From: Euclidia mi
Taxonomy: Eukaryota > Arthropoda > Insecta > Lepidoptera > Erebidae
DNA: 64,000 nt
Direction of reading: 5' to 3'
Assembly: GCA_944739405.2 (NCBI GenBank)
Contig: OX123192.2
Location: 50,086,486 to 50,150,485 of the forward strand
Shown here piece after piece: positions 45,064 through 55,586 of the stretch. The position numbers and the translations under genes are program-made. The notes under the pieces are model-generated. The model did no database searches. It worked only from the letters and a program-made list of their open reading frames with translations, and was not told where the DNA came from. Positions within the stretch are counted from its first letter, which is position 1. Every line of letters begins with the position of its first letter.

Positions 45064-45690
45064 GTTCTCTGTATAGAATACACCAAACTCATTTTAATAA
45101 GACAATAAGTACGTATATTTCATCTACTATTTTATAAAGTTAACACCTCATTAGAATATTGACCTACTAACATAACATTGTTTCATCTAGTTTATAAGTG
45201 CACGTAACTATATAAATAAATGCTAAATTGTCTATCACTGACATTATTTGCGATTCTGCTGACCCGCAGTTTTCCAAGTCAATTGCAGTTTTGTTTATCA
45301 TGCACAACACGTAATACATTGATTCTAATATACGATCAATGATTATGAATAGGTACCTAATAATTAGTAACTTAGTTTTATTTATTGATTATATTGTGTA
45401 CTGCCAAATTGTGTAATTATATTGCTGTATTGATAAAATACAAATCAACAAATTTGTTAAGAGGGACCCAACTGCCTGTGATACAGTTTTTAACTAGTAC
45501 AGGAGTCTGGTGTTCTTCCCAATTCTTTGAACACTATTAGCCGTAAGTTTTATTTAATATTATAAGAATACTATTTTGAATCTGTGTTTTTTGAGAAATA
45601 AATTTATTTATCATTTATTTATTATAATTCCATTTTTATATAATTTAAAAGCTTCAAGAAGCTGCTTTATTTTTGTTTTAAAATTGTTAC
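45064..45690. other. Intron 2 sequence between the ORF1 and UGT-C exon 2
   Basis: AT-rich, with AATAAA words at 45215 and near 45597. No RT or endonuclease coding is detectable. Confidence 0.45.
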
Positions 45691-46932
45691 TTCAAATTAC
45701 TTACTTAGTAAATCCGATTGGGGTAGCCACTTAGATATCTTGATGTTATCTGTTCGTCCTGGTAGCTCTTCGTTGTCCCACTTGAATAACACATCATTAG
45801 GCAGTTTTGAGAACACTTTCACTAGAATTTGAACCCTCTCCGCGGGCAATAAGGTTGAATCTACGTTAGTTCCAAAGCTAACGTAAACAACACCATTCTT
45901 GGCAGAGTCCAAGTATTTCTTCAGGTCCTGAAACATATTTTTAGCGTGATTATAAAAATGTTCAAATATTAGACAAAAATAACTTGCACGATGTTATAGT
46001 TGAAGAATAGCGTTGTACGGGTTGTGGAGGAATAAGGTGTAGAGTGTCCCTCCAACTAGTGAAAGAATTTTCTTATTAGGTGGAGTGATTATGCTTAGGG
46101 ACGCAGACCAACGTAGCTGAGAATTTGTATAATAATAAAGTAAACGCAAACAAGCACTATAAAAGTACGATTCAGGATAATAATTGCTTTAGTGTCTGTT
46201 AGATGGTTGTGTACGCCGTAGGATTTATAAATTCTAATGGCTGCACAACTGCACTTGCCCAAACGTTAACAGGTCTCTATCACATAATTTGATTATTATA
46301 CTAAAAGCTTAATTTGACTGTATGTGAGATATTCCAGTAGGTTCTCTTTAATACCTGTTTAGCAGCAAGTTATAGATATTTATGAAGATAATAATAATAT
46401 TATGTGAGTCAACGGCCTGTCTTGACAGTAATTCTTGCATATTGATTTTATGTTCCCTTGACATTGTTTCTATGATGATAATGTGGCTAACTAGTATTGT
46501 GTCTCAAGTTTGTATTAAATCATCATTTTAGTTCTATGCCGATTACATCCACTTCCGCCCCGACTTTCAACCTGAAGCTCGGGGTCCACTTTTATTAAAG
46601 TATCCTGATTTAGCAGAATATTTGTTTTACCATAGAGTGGTTTCCGTTTGACCTCAGCATCCCAAGGCAAAGAGAGATATTCTATGGCTTTGATCAGTGT
46701 CAGTATAGTCAATAAATACAGATTTACATAGAAGCGCAGTTCTTAAGGATTTCGTGTGCCGATTCCAAGTGGGGACTGTCTCCAGTTTTGTTCGTAGTTG
46801 GCGCCGTTGGCGGCGCTGGCGGCGCTGGCATCGTTCTCCGTATCTCTTGCTCTCGTAGTTAAGATACACAGGAGGAACGTTCGTCTCTCTTGCTCTCGTA
46901 GAGAGAGCTATCACAGCGCAATCATTGCCACA

Positions 46933-46970
46933 CCGCCAAGCGGCAATATACCCATATTGCCGCTTGGCGG
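46933..46970. repeat. 17-bp hairpin in UGT-C intron 1
   Basis: CCGCCAAGCGGCAATAT (46933-46949) pairs perfectly with 46954-46970 around the loop ACCC. A direct repeat of 'tctcttgctctcgtag' (about 46840 and 46885) and GGCGGCGCT triplications (46800-46830) lie just upstream, so this stretch is a small patch of structured repeats. The open frame across it on the minus strand looks incidental. Confidence 0.8.
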
Positions 46971-47094
46971 ACAATAGAAAGTTTGCCTTCAGAGAGCCCA
47001 TAGGAAATGCGCATCTATGTAAATATCTGAGCTCTTTGGTATAGTCAGGGATACACAATCATGACAACTGTAAAAGATGCGTGTTTTTTACTAA

Positions 47095-47345
47095 CTTTAT
47101 AGCTTTGGAGCGCTTATAGCGAGACTTGACTTGCCATTCGTAACAGATTACCAAAGTTAAGCAACGCTTGCACAGGTCGCCACTTGGATGGGTGACCGTG
47201 TGTGGCATTTTCATCTGAGCGCTACCGTGCTTCGGAGGGCACGTAATTCTGTCGGTCCCGGTTCTTGTCTAAGGATAAGGATCGTTAGGCCATGTCGGAG
47301 GCCTTCGGGCGGTCTGAAAACTCCAACACCAGACATGGCCACACA
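47095..47345 (+). mobile_element. 5S-rRNA-related SINE, best copy
   Basis: 'gattaccaaagttaagcaac' (47146) and 'cacttggatgggtgaccgtg' (47180) reproduce the A-box and C-box regions of the 5S rRNA internal promoter in correct order and spacing. Downstream are 'gcgctaccgtgcttcggagg', 'ttaggccatgtcggaggcct' and 'tcgggcggtctgaaaactcc', shared with 21200-21465. The second and third thirds are not 5S, so this is a SINE and not a 5S gene. It lies in UGT-C intron 1, antisense to the gene. Confidence 0.78.
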
Positions 47346-47609
47346 CTCACACCAAAAACAAAACAAACAACTAACTTTATGCGTGTGTATTGTTAACGTG
47401 CTCGCCGAGGCACGGGACCAGTGAATATGTGAAAGTTAACACTTTGAAGAATACTCTAAACGAGACGTAAAAGACGTTTTATTGTTATGACGGTCAAAGT
47501 CATCCAAAGTATTAAATATTTCTTTACCGTATTTCATTATCATACAGCCTTTCGTTGTCTAGTGCTGAACGAAGACATATTCTAATTAAAGGCTTATTAT
47601 CATTGTAAC

Positions 47610-47730
47610 TGCACAGATGGATTTGGTCTACTGCACTGGCCAGAGGGGTTAATATCTGGTGGGATCTCAAGTTTTCCATCTCTTCACAAATATATTATTT
47701 GCTTCCCAGTGCATTTTAATTATTTAATAT
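47610..47730 (-). repeat. Repeat family S2, decayed copy
   Basis: 'gcactggccagaggggttaa', 'tctcaagttttccatctctt' and 'cacaaatatattatttgctt' follow the same order as the minus-strand S2 at 42705-42890. Confidence 0.4.
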
Positions 47731-48985
47731 TTAATGTTAAATTAATTCATTATTTTTCAGTTGAACAAATATTTCTAGAATATATTACTATGTTAATTTG
47801 TTACTTGTGTTACTTATTGACGAAGATATTAGTATTATCACTTTTTAATCTCGCACGCACGTAAATCTAATTTGGCCATTTATTAAAACACTGTCAAAAA
47901 CAAACTTATTTTTCTGAAAATGACTTTGGCTAGTATATAATCTTTATCTGTGCTTGCTACTACGGAAGCGTTCATGGGCGAGTCCGACTAGCACTTTTAA
48001 CCTTTATATCATGAATTTATAAAATCAGCCTATCTTATAATCCTAGTTGAAGTCTCCTACCACTGAACTACTAACGTCAAGAGAGTTCAAGTTGTTATTC
48101 AAACTACAATTTAGTATTGTACTCACTTCTGGTAAAGGTTTTTAAGGCTTTTGATGTAATCCACCCATATAAATCACATTTGGAGGCACTGGACGAATTC
48201 CTTCAAACACTGGATATGTGTTTAGTAACAGCAAATCGACTTTATTACCCAATTCAGTAACTGTTGGTACATCAGCTCCAAAAAATTTCTTTAACACTTT
48301 GTTTTCAATTATTTCATTCTTCTCATACATCTTATAAGTTTTATAATGACTATATATTTCCCTAATCTTTTCCCATAATGTAAGATTGAAAATTCGTGTG
48401 CGGAAACATGTTGGATACAATATTGGATGTTTTGACGCTCCAAGCAGTTCATAGATACCGGGAGTAGCTCCAAAAGAACTAACAAGTATAACCGGAGCTT
48501 TGAACTTGTATGCAAATCCAAGCGCAGGTCTCACACAAGCTTCCAAGATTAATAAATCAAAATAGTCCTTCTTCGAATCCAATATTCTTTTCACTTCATA
48601 AATCTGCAACTGTACATCAAACAAATGTGCAAATGTGTCCAGAATAATTTCCATTTGCGACGATAAATTGTCTTTGCTTCCTTTATCAACTGACTTCATG
48701 AAGCTTTCAACCCATATTTTGTATGATAAATCGTGAACATCGATTTCTGTTAAGTTTGCTGGTGCTCCTCCTTTTGGAAATACAGGATCTGGTGTGATGA
48801 GGACTACCTCATGTCCACGTTTGGCTAACTCTTGAGTCAGTGGACGAAAAACTACTTGATGACTTATTGAAGGAACTGAAAACACAGCCAATATTCGTGC
48901 CGCCTCGATTTTACTCACAACTAACGCTTGAATCATTAGAATAGTCAAAGCTAAATACATCTTGACTGGTGCTTCAATGTTGACG

Positions 48986-49021
48986 AACTGATAAGTATTA
49001 TTTATTTCCACATAATTTATA
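48986..49021 (-). promoter_or_regulatory. Core promoter of UGT-C (TATA plus initiator)
   Basis: On the minus strand TATAAAT (49021-49015) is followed by the arthropod initiator TCAGTT (48991-48986). The initiator A (48989) lies 32 bases from the first T of the TATA box, the normal spacing. The predicted leader to ATG 48960 is 29 bases. Preservation of the promoter contrasts with the broken coding region. Confidence 0.6.
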
Positions 49022-49689
49022 AATGTACAACATATGTTGTAGCATAATCAATAACTAGTTACAGTCATGTGAGTCATAGGTAGTAAGATAAAAACTTTAC
49101 CTGTGTATCTGTTAGAGTTGGTAAAACGTCATGCTGTTTAAGTAATTACACGGCCAATACTGCTCATGGATATGTATGGACTGCGATTTCCTTATGACAA
49201 CTTAGTTTGACAATCAGTGTCGTCAGTCAGAGCTCAAAGCATATTTGATCTTCACACGAGGAAAAACTTATATAATCTACCAACAGGTATCATATTTTAT
49301 ATTGTGTTGCATGATGATATAATGAATTGTAAATTTCGTACCTGCAAGGTCACGATACGCTCAGGTAGCAACTGCAACTAACATATGTTTTTATTTGACA
49401 CAGACTATTGCATATTTTGCTTTACAACTACGCATGAATTATAAAGAAACAATGATATAGTGAATTTTAACAAGGCCAGACAGCATTTATTTTTATATAG
49501 GTACGAATTCATCATCATAATATGATATAATCTCGTGTCACAGTGTTTGTTTGTAACCTCCTCCTAAACGATGTTTTATGGCTTAACTTCTGTAGGTATA
49601 CATTTTATAGATGAGATAAGGTCGTCGGCAACATTATTTCAAATTACAACTTTTTGACTAATTGGTAAAAATAAAACCATTACCCAAAT
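49022..49689. other. Upstream region of UGT-C
   Basis: AT-rich sequence that should include any UGT-C enhancers. I see no response element with confidence. Confidence 0.35.
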
Positions 49690-49719
49690 ATGAGTACCTG
49701 GTCACCTAGTTATAACCCA

Positions 49720-49780
49720 ACACGCATCCTAGGTTTGACCACCCGAACTATTGCAATTGGAAAAAGGTTTTCAAAAGCAA
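49720..49780 (+). repeat. Fragment related to the insertion at 40959-41286
   Basis: 'cgcatcctaggtttgaccac', 'ccgaactattgcaattggaa' and 'aaaggttttc' correspond to the end of the unknown 328-bp insertion (there on the minus strand). This shows that the insert belongs to a dispersed family. The open frame at 49690-49929 across it is not recognisable. Confidence 0.5.
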
Positions 49781-50316
49781 CTTTCTCTTCTTGTTCATCA
49801 GAGGACTTCGGTATTGATGACTTCCGCTTTACGTGGTGGGTTGCTTTTTACTTAGTTCCATTAGGGGCGAAGGGGTTACACCAAGTTATCCCTGATTCAA
49901 TGTACGCTGATGAATGGTTCACTTTATGACGTAAGAATACAATAAGGAAGGTTTTATTAAATATTCCACCACTAATGGGTTAGTATAGTCGGTTAAACGT
50001 TTGCTAGTTACTGAAGGTAGGGTTGTAAAAATGCAGGCAACGGCTAGAATTCTTAAGACGATGATGAAGAATAAAGATATGAGAGCAAATCATGGATGCA
50101 TACTTCGACTAGCATAATCCCAGTTGCATCCAATATTTTCTCCTTGCAGCCCGGTGCCCACTCACAAGTCTAACCAGATATGACAGTATAGCATTCTTTC
50201 AACAGAATTACTGCAGTCGTGACCGCCATTCGAATAAACTATATTATTATAATATTTATTCATCAAAGCATAAAACATTTTTACAAAATTATCATTTATA
50301 AATATAATATTTTAGT

Positions 50317-50525
50317 AATTGACGGTTGGCGTAGTGATTTAAGCGGCTGCCTCGCCGTTTGACACTGCGCCGAGTGTTGTGGGTTCGATTCCAGACGAGA
50401 CAACGACAGCATAAAGTTGTGCTATGCACAAATTGTTGTTTCGATTCTGGGTGTGCATTGAGGTCGTTGGTTGTACGTTTGTAAAGTCCCCCTCGACACA
50501 TGATTTATTCATAGTGCGGGCATTT
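50317..50525 (+). mobile_element. SINE family S3, plus-strand copy
   Basis: The tRNA-like head has an A box 'tggcgtagtgatttaagcgg' and B box GGGTTCGATTCCA. The body follows with 'tttcgattctgggtgtgcat', 'tttgtaaagtccccctcg' and 'agtgcgggcattttc'. It is inverted relative to the next copy at 50580-50790, with only about 55 bp between their tails. Confidence 0.8.
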
Positions 50526-50579
50526 TCTTTAAAAAAACAAATGACATAAAATTACATATACCATTTTTTTTTTTAATAA

Positions 50580-50790
50580 AAGACAACTCCCGCACTAGGA
50601 AGAAATTCCTGTGTCGCGGGGGACTTTACAAACATACAACCAACGGACACAATGAACACCCAGACTCGAGACAACAATTTGTAGATCACACAAAGTGTTG
50701 TCTCGTGTGGGAATCGAACCCACGACACGCGGCGCAGTACCAAGCGGCGAGACGACCGCTTAAACCACTACAACAACCGTGCAGACAATT
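50580..50790 (-). mobile_element. SINE family S3, minus-strand copy
   Basis: 'gacaactcccgcactagg', 'gtcgcgggggactttacaaa', 'caatgaacacccagactcga', 'cgtgtgggaatcgaacccac' (B box, reverse) and 'cgaccgcttaaaccactac' (A box, reverse). Together with 50317-50525 it forms a tail-to-tail inverted pair. Confidence 0.85.
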
Positions 50791-51229
50791 AAAATCTCGA
50801 TAGTTATTTGTGGTGTTAATTTTGTCATAATGCGTAGCTGAAAGGTCAAGATCACCTCGCTAGTACAATAGAAAATAGAAATGCATAATTATATTTGTGT
50901 CATAACATTAAACTGATCGTAGGTTACATGTCTGTTATAGTTAGTTTCCTGTTGTTATGTGACTTTTAAAGGAAAATGTTCTTAAATCAACGAGCAAAAC
51001 CCAAAGCCAATTCGAAAAGCAAAGATAAAAGTAATATAGAAGGTCAAAGGTTAATTAAGACTATGAATATGAAATAACTTACCATATTTTAAGACTAGTT
51101 GCAGCTCGCAGCTTCCCCTGCCGTAACTTTCAACCATTATTTTACTCCCTTTGGGGCGGTATATTAATAAATCGTCCCTTCTAAGGGACGATTTACTTAT
51201 TTACATACGTCATTAAAGGAACCCACTAA

Positions 51230-51500
51230 GGCAGCGATAGCCGAGTGGAGATACCAACAGACTGCCATGCGGACATGCCGGTTGTCATGATCAAGATCTT
51301 TGACAGTCGTTACAGGGCGTCAGTACCTCTCAATAATAAAACTGACACTAGTCTAAATCATGAAATATCGCTATCCCTTCAGGTTGCGAAGGTTAGACAG
51401 GCAGTTTCTTTGCGGAAAAGCTAATATTCTGCCAAATCCAGTTAGACTAGTAAGCGGAACCCAGCTTGAAACTGGGATAGCGCTAGGAGGATGATAATGA
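51230..51500 (+). mobile_element. SINE-like family S4, best copy
   Basis: Starts 'ggcagcgatagccgagtgg' (tRNA-like A box), then 'tcaagatctttgacagtcg', 'actgacactagtctaaatca', 'ggttgcgaaggttagacagg', 'gaaaagctaatattctgcca' and 'gctaggaggatgataatgat'. No B box is obvious, so the tRNA origin is tentative. Non-coding. The other copies in this window are all shorter or decayed. Confidence 0.65.
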
Positions 51501-52106
51501 TTAAAGGAACCCACTGTGAAAATTTCATTCTTTGTTGATTATGTCAGCCAGGAAAAGTAATCTATATATTAAAAGAATTTGTGTTTTATAATACGAGTCG
51601 GCCAGCCCGTTCTACCCAACCGATTCGCATGTTTTTTTTTAAATGAAAGCTCTCACTGCATAGATTTGTCATCAAGCATTAGAAATTACCTAACTTGCAC
51701 ATTCATCAAGTCATATGCAAAAACAGTTTTCTCCCATACATTTTTTACGTTTTCGTAGCCGTAGTCAACGACTTTCTGCTTCTATATATCTGGTTCTCAT
51801 TGAGGTAGACGTTTCGTATAGGCCAAATACACGCGCTTAAAAGAGCTCTTTCCTTTGATGGTATGCTCATTTAAATTGGGAAAGTTTGAAGGAAGATAGT
51901 TGTGGACATTGAACTTATTCAACTTATTTTTCAATAATTTCCTATAAATTTCTTAAGATTCCATTGCTTTCTCTCTACATGCATGGTTCTAAATTGAAAA
52001 GTATTTTTATGGCATCTTATAAGTTCCTTGCGGTAACTGCCAGGACAAACCGTTAAGCCTGGCGTCGACTACATTCGAACCGCGTCGAATCGCGCCGAGT
52101 CGCATT

Positions 52107-52753
52107 TTATCCGTGTGCGTTCATTACAAACGAATCGAATCGAAGCCAGCAGTCGGCGACTAGCTGCTGTAGGTTTTGCTTGTGTTGGTTTCTCGTTTCA
52201 AATTCTTTCATTATTCCCGCAATTTCTTTCCATATATTTTGTCTACGCTGCTCGTCATGATAATGAGTATCTTCATGATCATAATTTTTTTTAGACTCAC
52301 GCCTGTATCCCCGAAGGGGTAGGCAGAGGTGTAATATTACAGCCACATTTCGCCATGAATTTTCTGGTCCCACGCAATAAGGGGCGAGCCTATTGCCGTA
52401 CCGGACATTACCAGATTCCGTGCTGCTACTGAGAATTTCCTAACAGAAAAACCCAATAACACTTTACCCGATCCGGGAATCGAACCCGAGACCTCCCAAT
52501 CCCACGCGCACATTTATGCCGCGAGACTACTGAGGCAGTCATGATCATTAAGTTCAGTATATTTCTGAACTAGAGAAATTAACAGCTCTTCATTCCGATA
52601 ACTTTTCATGCAGGTATTTACGCAATGTAGTACCCGTCTACACTCATCCGCTGACCCGCGTCCACTAAGGTGCGCCGAGTCGAGTCGAAACGCATCGCCG
52701 CAGAAATTCGCCTGACGAGCGATGCGCGCGGTAGATTCGATTCGGCGCGCCAC
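52107..52753 (-). pseudogene. MADF (Myb/SANT-like) domain ORF split by a SINE
   Basis: The minus-strand frame 52753-52549 ends in 'EELLISLVQKYTEL', and after the SINE the frame resumes with YDHEDTHYHDEQRRQNIWKE followed by IAGIMKEF. Together these give the pattern of a MADF domain (LI..V..Y..L.D....Y.......W..IA). PIF/Harbinger elements usually carry such a DNA-binding protein as a second ORF next to the transposase. The SINE plus its 10-bp target duplication breaks the frame. Confidence 0.7.
52283..52538 (-). mobile_element. SINE S1 inside the MADF ORF, 10-bp TSD
   Basis: Flanked by TCATGATCAT at 52273-52282 and 52539-52548. The head has the tRNA-like B box (reverse 'gggaatcgaacccgagacct') and 'ccgcgagactactgaggcag'. 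The tail is a run of T on the plus strand at about 52284-52292. This is the same sublineage as 5428-5682. Confidence 0.88.
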
Positions 52754-53159
52754 GGCTCGTCGCTAATGAACGCAGGTTCATAGAAATATATGGGGGCGAC
52801 TTTTTGCGTTTCGATTCGGCTCGGCTCGGCGAGCCTAGTGGACGCTAGCCTTTAAGGTGACCTTGCCTTACTTTTATACGGGTGTGAGTGTGGTGGTGTG
52901 TAAAATTATACCCGATGTTGGTAAAATGATCACTATAGTGAATTATCGCTGATCGCAGTTAATATTCCCCGAACGTTACCAGTTAACCCCTAATGTTGGG
53001 TGAACTGATCTCTGATGTTGATGAAATTTCCTTACGTTTTATGTAAGGAAAATGTTTGTGTTTTTAAATTACGGACTTTCTTCGGGCATCTTATTTCTTT
53101 TTTATGTAGAACATATTACAGCGATTCATAGTATTATTGTCATTTATTTATATTATTAC

Positions 53160-53335
53160 AAGTGGTATTTATGGTAGAAATTGTAGCTTTGGTAAGAATA
53201 GTAGTTTTGAGAGAAAGGGTAATTTTGACAGCACCGGCGGTTTTGGTAGAAATTGTAGTTTTGAATTTTTTTTAGGTATGATAGTGTTAGTACGAATAGT
53301 AGTTTTGGTACAAATAGTAGTTTTGATACCTTTGA
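53160..53335 (+). repeat. Degenerate minisatellite, about 18-bp unit
   Basis: Variants of 'gtagttttggtagaaat' occur repeatedly (53170-53220, 53240-53262 and 53285-53330). The frame across it (GRNCSFGKNSSF and so on) is an artefact of the repeat. Confidence 0.7.
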
Positions 53336-53504
53336 CCTCAAAATATTATTTCATACTTTTTAAGTTCATTTCTTTTTGAAGTCGATTTAATTTTTTAAAT
53401 TGTTTTTATTTCCTCATTGTTAGTTATAATTTTATAGACTGGAATACTTAAATATAACATAGGTACTTTAGAAGTTTTCCCTTATACTGTTAGTTCATAA
53501 ATAA

Positions 53505-53800
53505 GAAACACCGTCACACACGAATTAGACCATATCTTGAAAACCACATAACCGAATTTGATGAAACTTGCTCTGTTCACTAAGGTGGAGTAAATGATAG
53601 TCAATACAAGAAACAGTCTCATTCCGATCAGTAGTTTTGAAGATTTTCGCAGACAAACACACATACATCTTTGAAATTTTGTATTTTTATTTGGAAGTTT
53701 TAACAGATTATCATATAGGTATTTTATGAAAATTATGCAATTCCAATAATATTACATACATACATAACGAACTGATATCCTCCGTTTATGAAGTCGTTAA
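53505..53800 (+). repeat. Moth repeat of the 'agaccatatcttg...gaagtcgttaa' type
   Basis: 'attagaccatatcttgaaaa', 'cattccgatcagtagttttg', 'gcagacaaacacacatacat' and 'ctccgtttatgaagtcgtta' resemble, in looser form, the repeat at 38130-38410. It is non-coding and old. Confidence 0.4.
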
Positions 53801-54544
53801 TAAGAGCTTTATATCAGTTATACATATTATATATATCCCTATTGCGCGGCAAACTATTCAGTAAGGCCAAGGTGGAAATTTCGCGATACCTAAGGTGCAA
53901 CGCAAAGCCAATGGTGTGAGACAAGAAGTTTTGTGATATATATATTTTTGATAAGAATATCATCATTTAACTTATTAGATAAGGCTACACTGTACTCATC
54001 ATACCTATATGTAAGAGCTTTTTTTATAATATTAAAATACGCTGTGGAGCAGCACGGGTCCTCTAGTGTTATATTACAGATATTAGGTAATATAGGTACA
54101 GGATGTCACAAGACCCATCACCAAGTCGAAGTCTACTTATTGTGGACATCATGCCAAGTCATACTAACTAAAAATAATACCTGGGAAACGATTTCTTTTT
54201 TAGGTTTGCACATTTTTTAATCCGCAATTAAAAGCGCGCGCGTGCAATGCTCAAAATACCTACTTATCCATGGGGTCATAGGGCATCTAAAGAACATATT
54301 GGCAGGGTAAATGCATTGATTTTGTACCTAATTAGAAAAATGCCATACTAACTTTGAACCTCAATATCTCCTGAACCAGTAATTTCCCAGGTATGGTGCT
54401 GAAGTAAAAAATGTTCGTAGTGATTGGTACAACAAGGGGTTTCAGTGTTCGTTAAGGTTCTTTTTACACCCTGTATACTGAAAACTAACCATGGTGGAAA
54501 TCTTTGTCAAAACAAAGGTTCGTTTTCAGTAGTAACTTGTGACA

Positions 54545-55045
54545 TATACAAATGATCACCGCCCCATTTTGTTCCACGGGTGTAGCAAATGGAGACTTAT
54601 AAAAATAATCGAAGCAAATAGTATCTTAGGCAAGTGACCGAACTCTCGGCATCAAAAGGCACACCAACCTGACTGGTCAGCGTGATAGTCCTGATACTCC
54701 TATTTACCCACAATGCTATACAACGTGGCTGTGGGTGACTGCCTCCGTGGTCCAGTGGCTAGCGTATGCAACTGCTGATCGGAGGTTCCAGGTTCGATGC
54801 CGAGGTCGGACAAGTGTTACTGTTTTTCCGAATTTTCAGTAGCAGCACGGAGTCTGACAATGTGTCTGGTAACGGCAATAGGTTCGCCCCCTATTACGTG
54901 GGTCCTAAAAATTTATGGTGCATTGTGGGTGTAATATAACACCTCTGCCTACCCCTTCGGGGAATCAGGCGTCTGTTTAAATGCTATTCAAAGTAAATTA
55001 GGAGAGGCCTTTGTCCAGCAGTGAACTACTATATACTGTAGGATG
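54545..55045 (+). repeat. Repeat family S2, split by a SINE
   Basis: The left piece, 54545-54711 ('caccgccccattttgttcca', 'gtcagcgtgatagtcctg'), and right piece, 54992-55045 ('aggagaggcctttgtccagc'), are parts of one S2 copy separated by the SINE at 54724-54979 and its target-site duplication. Confidence 0.65.
54724..54979 (+). mobile_element. SINE S1, full length, 12-bp TSD
   Basis: Flanked by AATGCTATACAA (54712-54723) and AATGCTATTCAA (54980-54991). The head has 'cgtggtccagtggctagcgt' and 'aggttcgatgcc' (weak B box). The tail is 'cttcggggaatcaggcgtct'. It is inserted into an older S2 repeat. Confidence 0.85.
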
Positions 55046-55269
55046 ATGGGTGTCACGTTAAATACTTACCAATTTTCATCCTCATCATCGTAATGCTGTC
55101 CTGGTTGCGAATCAAGTCACTCACATTGGAGCCCAAAGCCGCTTATTACTCGCAACAGAACATAAATGTCTATTATTCCTAACCTTATTAACAATAGCAC
55201 GTAGTAACTGTTGAGCATTTGTTACTATTTCATGCAACACGAATAAAATAAGAATTCAAATGCACTGTT

Positions 55270-55520
55270 GATAAATCTTTTCCTCATTCCGGCGGTCTGT
55301 CGTGTTCTAAACTTGTTGTAGACAAGGTCATGTATTAAAGGCGACTTGCCAACGCCGGTCTATACCATGAAATTTCGCTATCCTTTTGGGTTGCGGCAGT
55401 CAGATGGCAGTCGCTCTGTATAAAAGCTAATATTCTGTCAAATCTGGTTAGACAAGAATACGGACCCTGGGCTCAAAGGCATAATGTCTTGAATGCAACT
55501 AGGAGAACTGAGAGGCGATG
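55270..55520 (+). repeat. SINE-like family S4 copy
   Basis: 'ccggtctataccatgaaatt', 'gggttgcggcagtcagatgg', 'aaaagctaatattctgtcaa', 'gactaggagaactgag'-like words and 'gcgatgataatga', in the same order as 51230-51500. It ends exactly where the hairpin at 55519-55580 begins. Confidence 0.6.
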
Positions 55521-55580
55521 ATAATGAACGACGGTGACCTTGTAGGTTAGTACCTACAAGGTTACCGTCGGTCATTATCC
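55519..55580. repeat. Hairpin with arms up to about 28 bp
   Basis: CGACGGTGACCTTGTAGGT (55529-55547) pairs with 55552-55570 with one mismatch around a 4-base loop. The pairing continues outwards through 'ataatga' with further mismatches. It starts within the terminal 'gatgataatga' word of an S4 repeat. Confidence 0.8.
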
Positions 55581-55586
55581 ATTGTT

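Larger units (their letters stand above)
42308..48960 (-). pseudogene. UGT-C: UDP-glycosyltransferase, near-intact but disrupted
   Basis: Exons (minus strand) 48960-48127, 45927-45705, 43404-43189 and 42599-42308, all with GT/AG borders and the same phases (0, 1, 2) as UGT-B. ATG 48960 begins a signal peptide (MYLALTILMIQALVVSKIEA) followed by ARILAVFSVPSISHQ with the conserved histidine. Exon 3 has FITQGGLQSTDEAITAGVPL and exon 4 the membrane anchor and a lysine-rich tail. Two lesions break it: TAA at 48144-48142 (codon 273, just before 'KPLPE' and the exon end), and a 4-base deletion at about 43308 that removes part of the PMLGDQW donor motif and shifts the frame. Without the deletion the length would be 522 residues. 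Introns hold an S2 repeat, a LINE ORF1 and a 5S-like SINE. It is either a young pseudogene or carries assembly errors; the identical exon sizes favour a recently lost gene. Confidence 0.9.
52054..52851. mobile_element. PIF/Harbinger-type DNA transposon, non-autonomous
   Basis: Terminal inverted repeats AGCCTGGCGTCGACTA (52054-52069) and its relative at 52836-52851 match at 13 of 16 positions, and the element is flanked on both sides by the trinucleotide TTA (52051-52053 and 52852-52854). A 3-bp TWA duplication is the hallmark of PIF/Harbinger transposons. GC-rich subterminal CGAATCG and CGAGTCG words recur at both ends. Inside is a MADF-domain ORF, but no DDE transposase is seen. A SINE (52283-52538) is nested in it. 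Confidence 0.75.

Noticed and set aside
46654..47058. 134-codon open frame in UGT-C intron 1
   Set aside because: It crosses a perfect hairpin and GGCGGCGCT repeats, and its arginine/glutamine run is a repeat artefact.
47146..47210. Possible 5S rRNA gene
   Set aside because: Only the promoter-region words match. The 5' and 3' ends of 5S rRNA are absent, and the same hybrid sequence recurs at two other sites.
49690..49929. 79-codon open frame with tryptophan-rich segment
   Set aside because: It includes a fragment of a dispersed repeat (49720-49780), has no domain, and lacks exon signals.
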